A stretch of DNA of 64,000 bases, from positions 508,501 to 572,500 of the forward strand of contig OY821790.1 in assembly GCA_963682175.1 (NCBI GenBank). Reading direction: 5' to 3'. A program made the position numbers and the translations under genes. Source of the stretch: Triglochin maritima. Lineage: Eukaryota > Streptophyta > Magnoliopsida > Alismatales > Juncaginaceae. Shown here piece after piece: positions 10,112 to 20,649 of the stretch (the stretch's first letter is position 1; each line of letters begins with the position of its first letter). The notes under the pieces were generated by a model. It ran no database searches, had not been told where the DNA came from, and was given only the letters and a program-made list of their open reading frames with translations.

Positions 10112-10141
10112 GGACAATGCATGATTTAGGTGTGGGGGGGT
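10112..10141 (+). promoter_or_regulatory. Internal purine-tract block (second PPT-like site)
   Basis: GAGGACAATGCATGATTTAG runs into GTGTGGGGGGG. The same block (GACAATGCATG...AGGTGTRGGGGGGTG) occurs in A2 (39621), B2 (22916) and B3 (36281), in each case between the coding region and the 3' LTR and about 1 kb upstream of the LTR-proximal tract. It could be a central polypurine tract for plus-strand priming. Confidence 0.5.
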
Positions 10142-10193
10142 GTTTATATATGTACATATCTATCTATTTGATTTTCTGTTCTGCTTTATTTAA

Positions 10194-10237
<44 letters not shown>
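10194..10237 (+). repeat. (ATA)n microsatellite
   Basis: An uninterrupted AAT/ATA trinucleotide run of about 44 bases in the A1 3' non-coding region. The corresponding place in A2 (39708-39728) is A-rich but not a perfect repeat. Confidence 0.95.
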
Positions 10238-10239
<2 letters not shown>

Positions 10240-11020
10240 TTTCAATATTCTATGACATAGCTTAAGATTGAACTGCCAAAACCCGTGTACAAATTGCATT
10301 AAGTTTTTGTTCCTTATTATATAGTTCTGCTTGTAGAAATTATGACATAAATCTAAGTTCCAAAGAAATAACCCATGGCCCTTGTAAGACATGTATGCAC
10401 TTAAATTGGATGAATCAAATCTTTGAAGTGGTTGATAAAAAGCAGAGGTTGAGGAAAATATACCGGGAAGTGTGGACTTCTAATAGCAATTAAGACTTGA
10501 GGAAAATAAAAAGTAAAATAAAATAAAAATAAAGTGAGGAAAACACATTTTGCAAAATGATTACAAAAGCCCAAGCCTTCGAGTCACTGGTCCGTAGGGG
10601 TATCTTGAAACCCGGTAACTTGAGTCTGCCAGCTCGGGATTATCGACCAAACTCGCTACACGAATGCAAAAAGGGTATAAGTGTTAAAAAGAAAAGCAAA
10701 TGTGTTGAATCACGGAAAAAGGAAAAAAAATAAATAAATACTTTAAGATACTCAAGGCCCAAAGCTAAAGGAATGATCCATGCCATGGTTGATCCAAATG
10801 ATACTTCACCACCAGAGGAGGCGTGCAAAATAATTCATGTGATAACATGTGTAGAGGGGTTAGTGGTGTGAATGTTGGAGGAATAAAGACCAAGTCAAAC
10901 TTTTTATAAGTTAGAACTGTATAATGAGCATGCGAGAACTTTAAGTGAGATGTATAAGGTTAAGGCAGAAATATTAAGAGCTATTAATGGAATGTTGAAT
11001 TAAGACTTTGTGGGTGTGTC

Positions 11021-11137
11021 AACTGAAAACCCTCACGAGACAAAACTCGTCCTCTAAGGCAACCTGGAGGTTTAAAGGCTTGTTGCACATGCTAAGTGCA
11101 ACCGTGATTCCTACGAAAGTGAGTTAGGATTTCCCTG
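11021..11137 (+). ncRNA. Structured block upstream of the A1 purine tract (four hairpins)
   Basis: Hairpins in order: ACGAG-ACAAAA-CTCGT (11035-11050); CCTC...GAGG around GGCAACC (11051-11070); GTTGCAC-ATGCTAA-GTGCAAC (11082-11102); TCCTA...TAGGA (11109-11129). The same block lies about 65 bases before the 3' LTR in A2, B2 and B3. In hairpin 1 the second pair is C-G in family A but G-C in family B, a compensating change that supports RNA structure. Confidence 0.55.
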
Positions 11138-11183
11138 TTTTTATTTTTCTTATATTCTGTTTTGCTAGGGACTAGCAAAATCT

Positions 11184-11198
11184 AGGTGTGGGGGTATT
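11184..11198 (+). other. A1 polypurine tract
   Basis: AGGTGTGGGGGTATT immediately before the 3' LTR. This is the usual plus-strand primer position, shared with B elements (AGGTGTGGGGGTATT at 37560). Confidence 0.85.
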
Positions 11199-12367
11199 TG
11201 ATGCATTGCATACATTGCATCATATGTCTTTCATTTAGATTACTTTTACATCAATAAATGCTACTAAGGTATGTGTTTAGTCTTATTTACAGAATACAGG
11301 GACCTGAATGCAATTTACCCACATCCCGAGCATAAACGCGTACAAAAGACTCATTTCTATCATAAAGACCAAGTTCAAGTTTATCGGGTTTCAAATGGAA
11401 ATGTATCCAAGCATAAAAGCATTCAAGACCTAATTACGAAAAGAACAAGGACTTAAGCACAAAAGTAGCCGGGGACTTAATTGCAAAAAGTCAAGGACCT
11501 AATTGCAAATCACGAGTAGCTTTTATTATTATGGAGAAAATATAAAGAAAAATCAATGTGGATCTCCAAATATATGAAGAAATTAATTCGGATCTCCAAA
11601 GATATGCAAGAATCAATCAAGACACGCAAATGACATTGAAATCATACCATAAACACACAGGAAAAATCCGGGTCGTTTCTAAGCCAAAAAGGTGGCGATT
11701 CCGCCGCACCAAATTAGATTCATGCTCTAAAAATTTTACCGGTTGCGTGTTGACGCGTGTACTTTCTTATTTCATGCTTAGGTCCCTTGTATCGGCTATA
11801 AATAGCCCTGAGAACGATGTTGTGAGGAGTTCTTCCTTTTGTTCCATAATTTAGCAATAAAATTCTGTTTCTTTTATTTTATGTTTTTAATTTTCTTTTC
11901 TTAGTTTCTCTAGGACCCATTCTCCCTCCCTCCATCTATGAGTTTCTAACTCTTTCCAAAGGGTGGGGGTGACGGATTTAGGGTGATGAGAAGAGAAGAT
12001 GTTATTATTTTAATTTCGTATTAGTATGTTTTGATTACTTGAGTTTATGTTAAATCATTTATCATGTAATGCTTTATAACTAATATGATTTATTATAAGT
12101 TTCAGAATTCTCTAATCTAAACCCGATATCTAAACCTCCACCCAACGGAATTCACCATCTTTGTTCTTGTTTTAGTTTTATTTGTTCATGTTTCTTGCTT
12201 TAGATAATTAAAACCCAAAAATCTCAAAACCAACCTTATTATTGTTCTCTCTCTCTCTAATCGAAAATCCAAAAAAATAACAATATCTCTCCCTCCTTGT
12301 GTTCGACCCGTATTTGCCACGTCTTCATTGACACCGTGCACTTGCGGTATAAATTTAATTCTCATCA
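11199..12367 (+). repeat. A1 3' LTR
   Basis: 1,169 bp, same termini as the 5' LTR, followed by the GTAAC duplication. It differs from the 5' copy mainly by loss of about 33 bases spanning one GC-rich palindrome, plus about nine substitutions and a one-base T-run change. Confidence 0.93.
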
Positions 12368-12372
12368 GTAAC

Positions 12373-12445
12373 GTTCCGTCGTGATTTGATGTCTTTGAAA
12401 TATCTTTTAAAGTTTAAAATTTTCCGTTGTTTCAGGAATGTTACA
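12373..12445 (+). repeat. Solo family C LTR, right part
   Basis: The last 73 bases of the solo LTR begun at 3227, ending TTTCAGGAATGTTACA, followed by the TACAA duplication at 12446-12450. The GTAAC at 12368-12372 is the A1 target duplication. Confidence 0.9.
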
Positions 12446-13060
12446 TACAAACTCACTGACAAGAACGAACATGAAGTTTAGTTATAGTACATTTGCAACC
12501 TGCTCCTTAGTTTAATGATTTGCAGGAAGAAACCTCACATCCAGATCTTTCTTGGCCACCTTTTCTCTATCGAAGTGAAAGTTGTGTAAAATAAGTCTTA
12601 AGTTCTTCTCTTATTTGTCCAGTTGACTAATGTTGTTAGTCTTGTTTTCTATATTCGGATTGTTCTGTAATAAAGCCCAATGGGGCCATTATGTGTAAAG
12701 CAAACGAGGCTATGCTCCATTTGTAAAAGGTAATAACGGTCTTGAGTATAAAGACAAGATTTATCTCTCATTTCCTGACATTAAGGGAGAGATCGCTTCA
12801 ACACTTTTCTTCCTCTCTTCAATTCCTTCATGAAATCATTGGACACGGTAATCTTATGGGCTGACTCTATCTTGTATTTTCCGTCCACACACCTAACCTA
12901 GGGAATCATTCGTGAAAATTAATTGAGGACTTAAGTGAAAGACATGTGCAACTTTAATATCCTAAAGTGATACGTTGTACAAAGCCATTAGAGTTTTATG
13001 TGGTAGTTTTTTGCTTTTTTATATATATTCCCAAATTGCCCTTCTTGATGTGTTGGTTCT
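12446..13060. other. Unassigned intergenic region
   Basis: Unique-looking AT-rich sequence. A TTTGCAG acceptor-like site at 12520-12526 opens a 22-codon frame to a stop at 12593-12595, with an AATAAAG signal near 12671, so a terminal exon of a lost gene is conceivable, but the peptide is not recognised. It represents the pre-insertion DNA around the solo C LTR. Confidence 0.35.
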
Positions 13061-13530
13061 CCCAGGATCAGGTTTTGTACATCATTGCCTGTGATGACTT
13101 ACATTATCACTTATGCTCTTCCCTAAATCTCTACATAAGGTGATCCCTACCACCCATGTAATGGGAGTTCGGCCGGTGCATCCCAAGTCAGACAACTCGA
13201 AAGCACCATGTATCAAGTCCCCCTCGGACCTACTTTCTAGATTGGTAGGAGCCATGCGAGAAGAGAGAATGTCTTACTTTCATTATTGCTTACCCTACAT
13301 ATAAACCAAAACCCCTACATTTAATGTCTTTCTAAAGGGGTTTAAGGGTCTCTAGCTTCAACAAACTTCCTTATACTAATAAGCATGAATTCCTTCAAAA
13401 GAATGAGACTCGTCACTAGGTTCAGGGTGGACTTATTTATTTGTTTAAGTACAAAACCCTTTGATTACTCTCCCCTGAGAGAAAACCGGGGTGCACCCTT
13501 ACAACTAGACATGTGACCTAAAGTATACCG
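13061..13530 (-). repeat. Old remnant of a B-family 3' internal region, inverted
   Basis: The minus strand reads like the stretch upstream of the B structured block (compare 23285-23640 and 36655-36985): a GGGTGCACCCCGGTTTTC-type word, a CCACCCTGAACC word, a TCTCTTCTCGCA word and CGGGTGGTAGGGATC. No LTR flanks it. It is diverged, so it is an old fragment. The ORF at 13113-13304 has no coding meaning. Confidence 0.7.
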
Positions 13531-14060
13531 ACTTTAGTGATGACTATTGTAATGCATCATGTTCAAGCTAGTCAATTGTAGGAGCAGACCCTCGGTATGG
13601 TCTAATTCAAGAGAGAGAAAGTGGGATGAGAGAAAGAGAGAGAAGTTGTGTTTGAGAGGGGAGAGAGAGTGAAAGAGTGGAGAGTAAGAAATGAGAGAGA
13701 TCAAAGAAAGAGGATGGAGAAAGATGACAAGTTTGAAAAAGAATTAGTAGATTATACAATGTAGGATTTGTAAATTTTACAATTAATATTTATTTTTTTA
13801 TTCCGTCGATGATGTCATTGACAGAAAAGATGTCATCGTTGGAATCAAGGACTGGCTCGCCCGAAAATGTAATAGCATTTGGAAGGTGCTGGTTTTTTGA
13901 TAACAAATAAATAAATAGTGATGACTATTTTAAATTATAGTGTTTTGTAATAATATCCCAGCAAATAACACTATATGTACAAATTTTCATGTAAAATATG
14001 TGTTCATGGGTGGACATTGTTTGCTTAAACTCGTGGAAATGATAACGCCATAATGTATGA
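13531..14060. other. Low-complexity intergenic DNA
   Basis: A GA-rich run (13609-13700) followed by AT-rich sequence. No gene, terminal repeat or LTR edge was recognised. Confidence 0.5.
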
Positions 14061-14075
14061 CACTGTTGTGGTTGT

Positions 14076-14440
14076 TCTTACGGATGGCAACGGATCGGTT
14101 CCGGTTCGGGTACGGGGGAAATCGTAACCGGATTCATATTCTATTTGGGTACCCAGAATCGAACCGGATCGGTTCCCAACTTGGTACCCATAACCAGATC
14201 CGGATCCGTTGGGATCACGGTACCCAGAACCGGATACCTTGGAACTAGTAAAAACCTTTTAAAATTTTCAAGTTTTACATGTACAAACTGTTATTTTCAT
14301 TTGTTACGGTAACTTTTTAAGTTATTTTTTTAATAATACCCTGTTCCGGATACGGTTCCAGTAACTAGAACCAGAACCGAGTCAGTTCTAAAATTGGGTA
14401 ACCATATTCGACCCATATCCGTTTTAACTTTGTTTGATTA
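14076..14440. repeat. Dispersed ACCGGATC / GGATCGGTTCC repeat cluster
   Basis: Many imperfect copies of GGATCGGTTCC, GGTACCCAGAACCGG and their complements in both senses within about 370 bases, interrupted by an AT-rich stretch (14250-14340). Such GGTTCCGG-rich blocks occur in subterminal regions of plant DNA transposons, but no terminal repeats could be fixed here. Confidence 0.5.
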
Positions 14441-14648
14441 GTTTCTGGATACTCATTGTCACCCGTAGTTGCTTTTGTGTTTTTTCATTTCTTTCTAAAA
14501 GCTCTTTGGTTGCTCTTGTTGCATGATGAGAAAATCAGGTCTGCCAAAACATTTGGTGGCGGAGAATAATAAATTTGTTGACGTGTTCTATATTGTGAAG
14601 CACAACATCATCGATATTTATTTTCTCAACATTATTTTACTGAACTGC

Positions 14649-15248
14649 TATTCGTCGCCGTAAAACTACTTAAATCGCCCCAACAGATTACCATTTTGCC
14701 CCTCTACCCTTTGTACTTATATAACTCTTCATTTCACTCTTTTAACACAACTTTCTCTTCATATCACTATTCTATTCACCAGATATAATGTCTCGGAGGC
14801 CAGGAAAAGAACCAACGGACACCCCGGACTACTCACATCTGGTAAATTGCCTTGTTCATTTTAATTAATTTTTAAAAAAATTTGGGTTGGGCGTTCGCAG
14901 GAGACGCCCGACCCAACGATCGGGCGGCCGTGGGAACCAACTCCCCCACCCCCACCCCCCCACCTCTTAGCCGGACGCCTCCACTAAGGTGAAGGCGTCT
15001 GGCTAACACGCCTCCACCTATGTGGAGGTGGCTTAGCCAGACGCCCGAGTCTGGAAAAAATCCCGCCCCCGTTACCTCACCGGATTCAGGTGTTTCGCCA
15101 GACATTTTCGTGGTGTTGGTACTAGGAATGTGAGTAAAACTGAGTCAAACACCTTGTTTAAAGACACGGGACGAAATCAGTATTAATTGATTTGTTAAGG
15201 GCAAAAATGTCATTTTTGGAGATTTAAGTAGTTTTCTGACGACGAATA
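14649..15248. mobile_element. MITE-like element with 28-bp terminal inverted repeats
   Basis: The left end TATTCGTCGCCGTAAAACTA continues TTAAATC. The right end is its inverted counterpart with three mismatches (15221-15248). The length is about 600 bp. Immediately outside, GAACTGYTATTCGTCGCSGTAAA occurs in the same sense at both sides (14642 and 15256), so the terminal sequence is partly duplicated beyond the right end. No clear target duplication or transposase was seen. The interior contains three strong hairpins (14884-15046). Confidence 0.55.
14884..15046. other. Cluster of three GC-rich hairpins inside the MITE-like element
   Basis: Hairpin 1: GGGTTGGGCGT/ACGCCCGACCC (11 pairs with one G-T, 9-base loop, starting 14884). 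Hairpin 2: CCGGACGCCT.CAC/GTG.AGGCGTCTGG (13 pairs, one mismatch, from about 14972). Hairpin 3: CCTCCAC-CTAT-GTGGAGG, enclosed by a 13-bp perfect stem GGCGTCTGGCTAA/TTAGCCAGACGCC that competes with hairpin 2. No coding product was recognised. Confidence 0.7.
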
Positions 15249-15280
15249 TTAACCCGAACTGTTATTCGTCGCGGTAAAGC

Positions 15281-15851
15281 ATTGACATGTTTACCTGATT
15301 TTTGCAAATCAAAAGTCAAAAACTTACCAAATCGACTAACCCAAGTTGGTACGTTGCTCTAAGAACTTGGACGTTATCATGCCACATAATCAAAAATTGT
15401 ATTTTAAGTGCATATATTATACACTGAATTTGGACACGTCAAAATTTTATAGCACACATAAAAATGGTTTGTGGAATTTTAGTTACAATTTCAATTGACG
15501 TGTGTTTTTGTTACTATAGCACAATGACTATATTACCTTGGTTGCACTACATGTTGCAGTTTGGTTGACCTTAGAGGTGGATTTGGTGTACACACTCGTA
15601 CCATTGCAAACAGAGAGATTATTTCCAATTAACATGGTAATGTGAAACGCAATTGGACGTCTCTAATTTCCCAAACGCAAACTCAAAAAGTTTCAATAGT
15701 CTTTTATATATTCTATATGATGTTCTAAATACCAAAAAAACAATTAAATCTTTGACAAAGTAAGAATGAACAGTGGAAACTACCTGAATGCAAACAAATA
15801 TAAATGAGTTTTTTTGCTTGTGTACGCATCAAAAGGTCTGAAATTGGCGAT
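15281..15851. other. AT-rich intergenic DNA
   Basis: No gene, repeat terminus or LTR was recognised between the MITE-like element and the minus-strand B-type LTR. Confidence 0.5.
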
Positions 15852-17074
15852 TGTTAAATGTTTTACTATTAACTGCAAGTGCATGGCGTCGGTGAAGACG
15901 TGACAAATACAGGTCAATCCACAGGGAGGTGTGTCGACTTTGGTTCTTTCGAAGGCAAACGGAAAAAATGGAGAAGAGTTGCGATTACACTAGCTAAACT
16001 ACACTAAACTAGGAAGCATCAAATAAGGAATATGAAAGCGGGATAAAATTCAGGAATAAAAACCCCCCAAGGGGTGGAGTGTGAACATATATGAGGTGAG
16101 AGAAGTGATGATTGACGCATGTATGCACATGTGTGTATGTGTCAAGTGTGTGTTTTCAGGCATAGGAAGTGTAAAGATGTGGCAAAACCTATCAATCAAT
16201 TCACACAAATTACTAGCATATACTACTTGATTATCATAAGACGAGACTCAACATGAGAAGTGTCTAAAGATATGGCAAAACTCATAAAAAACCAGGAACT
16301 CGTGTGAAGAACAAAGCTAAGCATGAGAAGTGTCTAAATGTTATGGCAAAACACATCAAAACAAAATTTCTTCAATCAATCAAAAGTGAGCAAACACTAA
16401 TACAAATACACGACTCTAAAATTTCAGCCAATAAACACGAGAAAACCAAACATGAGAATTGTCTAGATCTTGTGGCAAAACCCATAAAAAGTCCCCCAAC
16501 ATGTACATGAACGAAACAAACCCGATGAACATACAAACATTCAAGTCTACACAATCTAAATTTGTCAAACATTCAAACCTCAAAACATAAATGTACATCA
16601 TCTCCACCCCAGAGGGGGATTAAACTATTCACTACTCATTAAACTACAAATTACATTAAGAAAAAAATGAAATATTCTCATTACTTCTACTAAGATAAAA
16701 CAAAATTAAGTTAAACAAACAAGAATTAAAAGAGAATGCAACATTAAAACAAACTAAAAAATTATTTTATTTACATGACTCACATTACAAATAGCTTTCT
16801 TCTCCACTTGAGTTTTGCTCCAAGACTTTACTCCAAGTAGAGAGAATACCACCAAGCAATGAGTTGATACAAATGATGAGGAAGAGTTTTATTTATAGTC
16901 ATAGAAAAACATAACCGGGACAATCCCCCGGTATGGGACTAAATTAATACCAAAAATAGCATAAAACACCTTAATACACATCTGATAGAAGACGGGTCGG
17001 ATCCGGAGCCAAATGGACCGCCAATTGACAGTTTGAAACCGCCAATTGGCGGTCTGGATCTCTTGGATCCATCC
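15852..17074 (-). repeat. Solo B-type LTR on the minus strand, one part (interrupted by B2)
   Basis: The minus strand carries the B LTR layout: the CCGCCAATTGGCGG palindrome at about 17038-17053 with a degenerate partner, a GGGGGATTGTCCCGG dyad near 16915, a TATAAATA box near 16890, and the LTR end ACATTTAACA at 15852. The LTR's other part is at 43923-44271. Flanking bases GCGAT (15847-15851) and GCGAC (44272-44276) match at four of five positions, consistent with an old target duplication. It is the outermost and oldest layer of this nest. Confidence 0.75.
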
Positions 17075-17194
17075 TGATTGACATCATTTCATGCTTATAT
17101 TTGTATCTTATATCCATTATCTTACACCTAAGCAATGCTACGTGAGGAGTTTTATGTTTGAATTTCAGAAATAAATAGGTTTCAAGAGGTGAAG
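17075..17194 (+). repeat. B2 extra 5' LTR fragment
   Basis: The first 120 bases of a B LTR (TGATTGACATC...GGTGAAG), cut where a second full LTR begins. It is closer in sequence to the LTR at 18598 than to the one that follows it directly. Confidence 0.8.
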
Positions 17195-18591
17195 TGATTG
17201 ACATCATTTCATGCTCATATTTGTATCTTATATCTATTATCTTTCACCTAAACAATGCTATGTCACGAGTTTTATGTTTAATTTTCAGGAATAAATAGGT
17301 TTGAAGAGATGAAACATAAAAGGACCCAAAAGCTGGGAAAAAGGACTAGATTGTGAGATCTGGGGACCAAGATGCAAGGGAGAAGGACTTGATTGCAAGA
17401 CAGAATGACCTAAGAGCAAAACAGAATACTCCACACCATCATGGGGAGTATTTTACCAATTCGATTCGGGTCGGAGCTCCAACAAGTCAAGTAACCGCAT
17501 CAAAGACCAACAATACGAGAAAGAAAACCCCAAAACAAAAATGATCAGGATCTGAATCATATAGACCGCTAATTGGCGGTCCATTTTGTCCCAAATCCGC
17601 TCAAATGTCTCCAGCACATGTATTAGAGGATGTTTAGGTTATTTTTGGTATCTGTTTAGTCCCACATCGGGGGATTGTCCCGGTTTGCCTTTTTCCATGG
17701 CTATAAATAGAAATCTTCACCTTTCATTGTAATCAATCCATATTTTAAGTGGATATTCTTCCTACTAGAAGTGAGGCCTTGAAGCACACACTAAAGTAGG
17801 AGGATGCTACTTTTAATGTGAGTCATTTTAACAATAAATTTTTGTGTTTCTTTCATTGTTTGTTTATGCTTCTTTTTATTGTTTGTGCATGTTTTAGTTT
17901 AATCGTCTTTTATTTCTAGCTTAGTTTTAATATGCTTTCTTTGCTTAGTTTAATAATTAGTGTAATGTTTAGTGAGTAGTTCCATCCCCTTTGGGGGGGG
18001 GGGGTGGAGTAGATGTACATACATGCATTAGAGAATGGGATGAATGCTTTAATTTCAATGTGTTGATTAAACATGAATGTATGCTTGCTTGTTTAGGATA
18101 GAATTTATAACTTGATGAGTTTTGCCAAAATGATTAGACACCTCTCATGCTTGTTTAGGTTCTGAAATAAACACCTTGCATATGTAAATGTTAATCAACT
18201 AAGTTGGTGAATAGATTGATAGGTTTTGCCACACATTTAGACACTTCCTACGCATGATAAACACCACCTTCATGTGCTTGAAGAATGTATTCTATACCCA
18301 CCTCTTTGCATGTGTGCACTCACTCCACCCCTTAGGGGTTTTTCCATTTCTATATTCCAGCATTCTTCCTTTGTTCTTAGCTTAGTTGTTAGTTCATTGT
18401 TTGTTTCTTTCGTTCACATTTCATACTTCTTAGCGTAGTTTTGTGTAGAGTAGCTTAATAAATCTTTCTCCTCCAATCTTTGCCACTTGATTTCTGATAA
18501 ACAAGAGGCTGCTCACCTCCCTGAGGACGACCCGTACTTGCCACCGCTTCATCGCGGCCGTGCACTTGCGGTTTAATTAAAACGTTCAACA
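17195..18591 (+). repeat. B2 first full LTR
   Basis: 1,397 bp from TGATTGACATC to TTCAACA. TATAAATA box near 17702. A single imperfect copy of the CCGCCAATTGGCGG-type palindrome (ACCGCTAATTGGCGGT) near 17566. It is followed by AGTTTT, the usual first bases before the primer site, then directly by the next LTR, so the internal region between them has been deleted. Confidence 0.85.
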
Positions 18592-18597
18592 AGTTTT

Positions 18598-20003
18598 TGA
18601 CATCATTTCATGCTTATATTTGTATCTTATATCCATTATCTTACACCTAAGCAATGCTACGTGATGAGTTTTATGTTTGAATTTCAGAAATAAATAGGTT
18701 TGAAGAGGTGAAGCATGAAAGGACCCAAAAGAAGGGAAAAATGACTTAATTGTGAGACCTGGGGACTAAGATGCAAGGGAGAAGGACCTGAACGTAAGAC
18801 CTAAGTACCAAAGAGCAAAACAGAAAGCTCCACACCATCATGGGGAGTATTTTGCAATTCTATTCGGTTGGGAGCTCCAACAAGTGAAGTAGATGCATCA
18901 AAGACCAACAAAGACATCCAGAAAAGTCCAGAATAAAATCCAGCGTGATCTGGACCATATATACAAGTGGCGGTCCAAGACCGCGAATTGGCAGTCTGTT
19001 TTGGCCCAAATCCGCTAAGATTTTGGTGGGTCACGTATTAGTGTGTATTTAGTCCATTTCTTGTAGTTTTTAGTCCCACATCGGGGGATTGTCCCGGATT
19101 GCCTTTTTCTTTGGCTATAAATAGAACTCTTCACCTTCTATTGTAAACTACCCATTGCTTGGTGGCATTCTCTCTACTAAGGAGTAAGCCTTGAAGCAAA
19201 ACTCAAGGTGGAGAAGAATGCTACCTTCAATGTGAGTCATTGTTAATAAAATAATTGTTCTTAGTTTCTTTTAATCTTGTCTTTTAATTCTTGCATGTTT
19301 CTTTAGTTTATGTTTCTTGCAATTAGCTTCTTTAATGTTCCTTTCTTGCTCAGTTGAATTTTTTTTTCAGTATAATGTTTCATTTTGTTAATGTTGTTAG
19401 TTTAATTATGAGTGAGTAGTTCCATCCCCTTTGGGGTGGAGTAGAGGTATGTACATGTTTTGTAGGTGGTATGAATGCTAGATATTATTGTTGTGAGATA
19501 TATTAGTATGCTTGCTTGAATTAATAAGAACTTTACTTGATGATTTCTGTCATAGTTAGGTACACTCCATGCTCGTTATGTTCTTAATAACAACCTTGCA
19601 TTGCTCATATTAATCACCTAGGTTAGTGTTGTAAATGATAGGTCGTGTCATGAGGTACTTCTTATGCATTAACAAACACTAACCACACTTGAGCTTATTG
19701 TATGCATTCACTACACTTATTTCATGTGCACACACACACTCCACCCCTTAGGGGTTTTCCATTCCTAAGTTTTATCTCATTTCATTAGTTGCTTAGTTTA
19801 GTTTGTTTTGTCATTTCATTTCATGCTTTCTACTTTCCTAGTTTAGATTAGTGTAGTTTAGTGTAATCAATCTTTCTCTCCTTTTTTTCCTACTCGCTTT
19901 CGCACAAACCAAAAGTTGACACACCTCCCTGTGGATTGACCCGTATTTGCCACTGCTTCAACGCGGTTGTGCACTTGTGGTTTAATATAAAATGAATCAA
20001 TCA
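18598..20003 (+). repeat. B2 second LTR (functional 5' LTR of the remaining element)
   Basis: Begins at the fifth base of the normal LTR (TGACATC...) and ends AATCAATCA next to an intact-looking primer site. Its palindromes near 18965-18992 are degraded (GGCGGTCCAAGACCGCGAATTGGCAGTC). Confidence 0.85.
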
Positions 20004-20009
20004 AGTTTT

Positions 20010-20027
20010 TGGCGCCGTTGCCGAGGA
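20010..20027 (+). other. B2 primer binding site (tRNA-Asp type)
   Basis: TGGCGCCGTTGCCGAGGA, one apparent mismatch to the B3 site (TGGCGCCGTTGCCGGGGA), seven bases after the LTR. Confidence 0.85.
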
Positions 20028-20167
20028 GGTGCTCTGTCCAGACCTTGGTTTGGACGATTCGAGTGGTTTTAATGTTTTGTTTGTAGTTTTTTCTTAGTTT
20101 CAGGGATCCTAGAGCTCACGGGGAGGTTACTGGACAAGTTGGAGCACAAAAGCTTCAACAGGGACTG

Positions 20168-20201
20168 TCAATCAGCGGTCTTGGACCGCCAATTGGCGGC
20201 C
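20168..20201 (+). promoter_or_regulatory. Family B leader palindrome pair (B2)
   Basis: CAATCAGCGG half-site followed by CCGCCAATTGGCGG (20186-20199) in the leader, the same motif that lies upstream of the TATA box in B LTRs. Confidence 0.7.
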
Positions 20202-20620
20202 TGGTGTGCGTTTCTTGCTCTCAGTTTTCTTCGGGTAGTTGGTTCTTTCATTTTAGTTATCTGGGAGCACTATTTTGCATGTTATGACTCCTAGTTTGCT
20301 CCCAGATCATTAAAACAATACCCATTAATCAACTTGGCCTTAAAATTCAAAGCAAAAGATTAGACATTCTTACTTGTTTAGGTCACGCATCATGTACCTG
20401 ACTTAGGCATGTAGTTATCTTTTCTTTTAGCTTTATTTTCATTTGTTGAGCGCTGGCGTGAGGTACGCATTTCCTACATTCATTCATGCATCTTGTATGC
20501 CCATGCATTAGTTAGTAGGAATTTCATCAGGACAAGAGTGAATTGAGCATTTGATTGGAGCGATTGATTGCTAGATTTAGGATCAAAACGCTACTAGGGA
20601 GGGGTTGTCCTGTAAAAGAT

Positions 20621-20649
20621 AAGGTGGGGGATTTCATCACCCTTTCCTT
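20621..20649 (+). ncRNA. Leader stem-loop, B2 copy
   Basis: AAGG...GGGGGATTTCATCACCC...CCTT. Same position and loop as the A1 element at 6843, with A-T replacing C-G in the outer stem. Confidence 0.45.

Larger units (their letters stand above)
10035..11020 (+). other. A1 3' non-coding region
   Basis: It follows the gag-protease stop and holds an internal purine tract block (10112-10141), an (ATA)n microsatellite, and a segment around 10585-10665 (CACTGGTCCGTAGGGG...) that is conserved in A2 near 40062. No ORF with recognisable homology is present. This is where a complete element would keep pol. Confidence 0.7.
4947..12367 (+). mobile_element. A1: complete Athila-like LTR retrotransposon encoding gag-protease only
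   Basis: It is bounded by LTRs starting TGATGCATTG and ending CATCA, with a perfect 5-bp target duplication GTAAC (4942-4946 and 12368-12372). A tRNA-Asp-type primer site follows the 5' LTR and a purine tract precedes the 3' LTR. One long ORF (7464-10034) encodes gag and an aspartic protease. No reverse transcriptase, RNase H or integrase is present; about 1.15 kb of non-coding DNA separates the ORF from the 3' LTR. The LTRs differ at about nine substitutions plus a 33-bp palindrome deletion in the 3' copy, so the insertion is fairly recent. It is non-autonomous and would need pol from a relative such as an intact version of A2. Confidence 0.95.

Noticed and set aside
11558..11854. 98-codon open frame in the A1 3' LTR
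   Set aside because: The 5' LTR equivalent is broken by the 33-bp indel, and the frame covers the TATA region. It is a chance ORF.
20010..20027. tRNA gene fragment at the primer sites
   Set aside because: Only the 18-base complement of a tRNA 3' end is present, directly after LTR ends, so these are primer binding sites.
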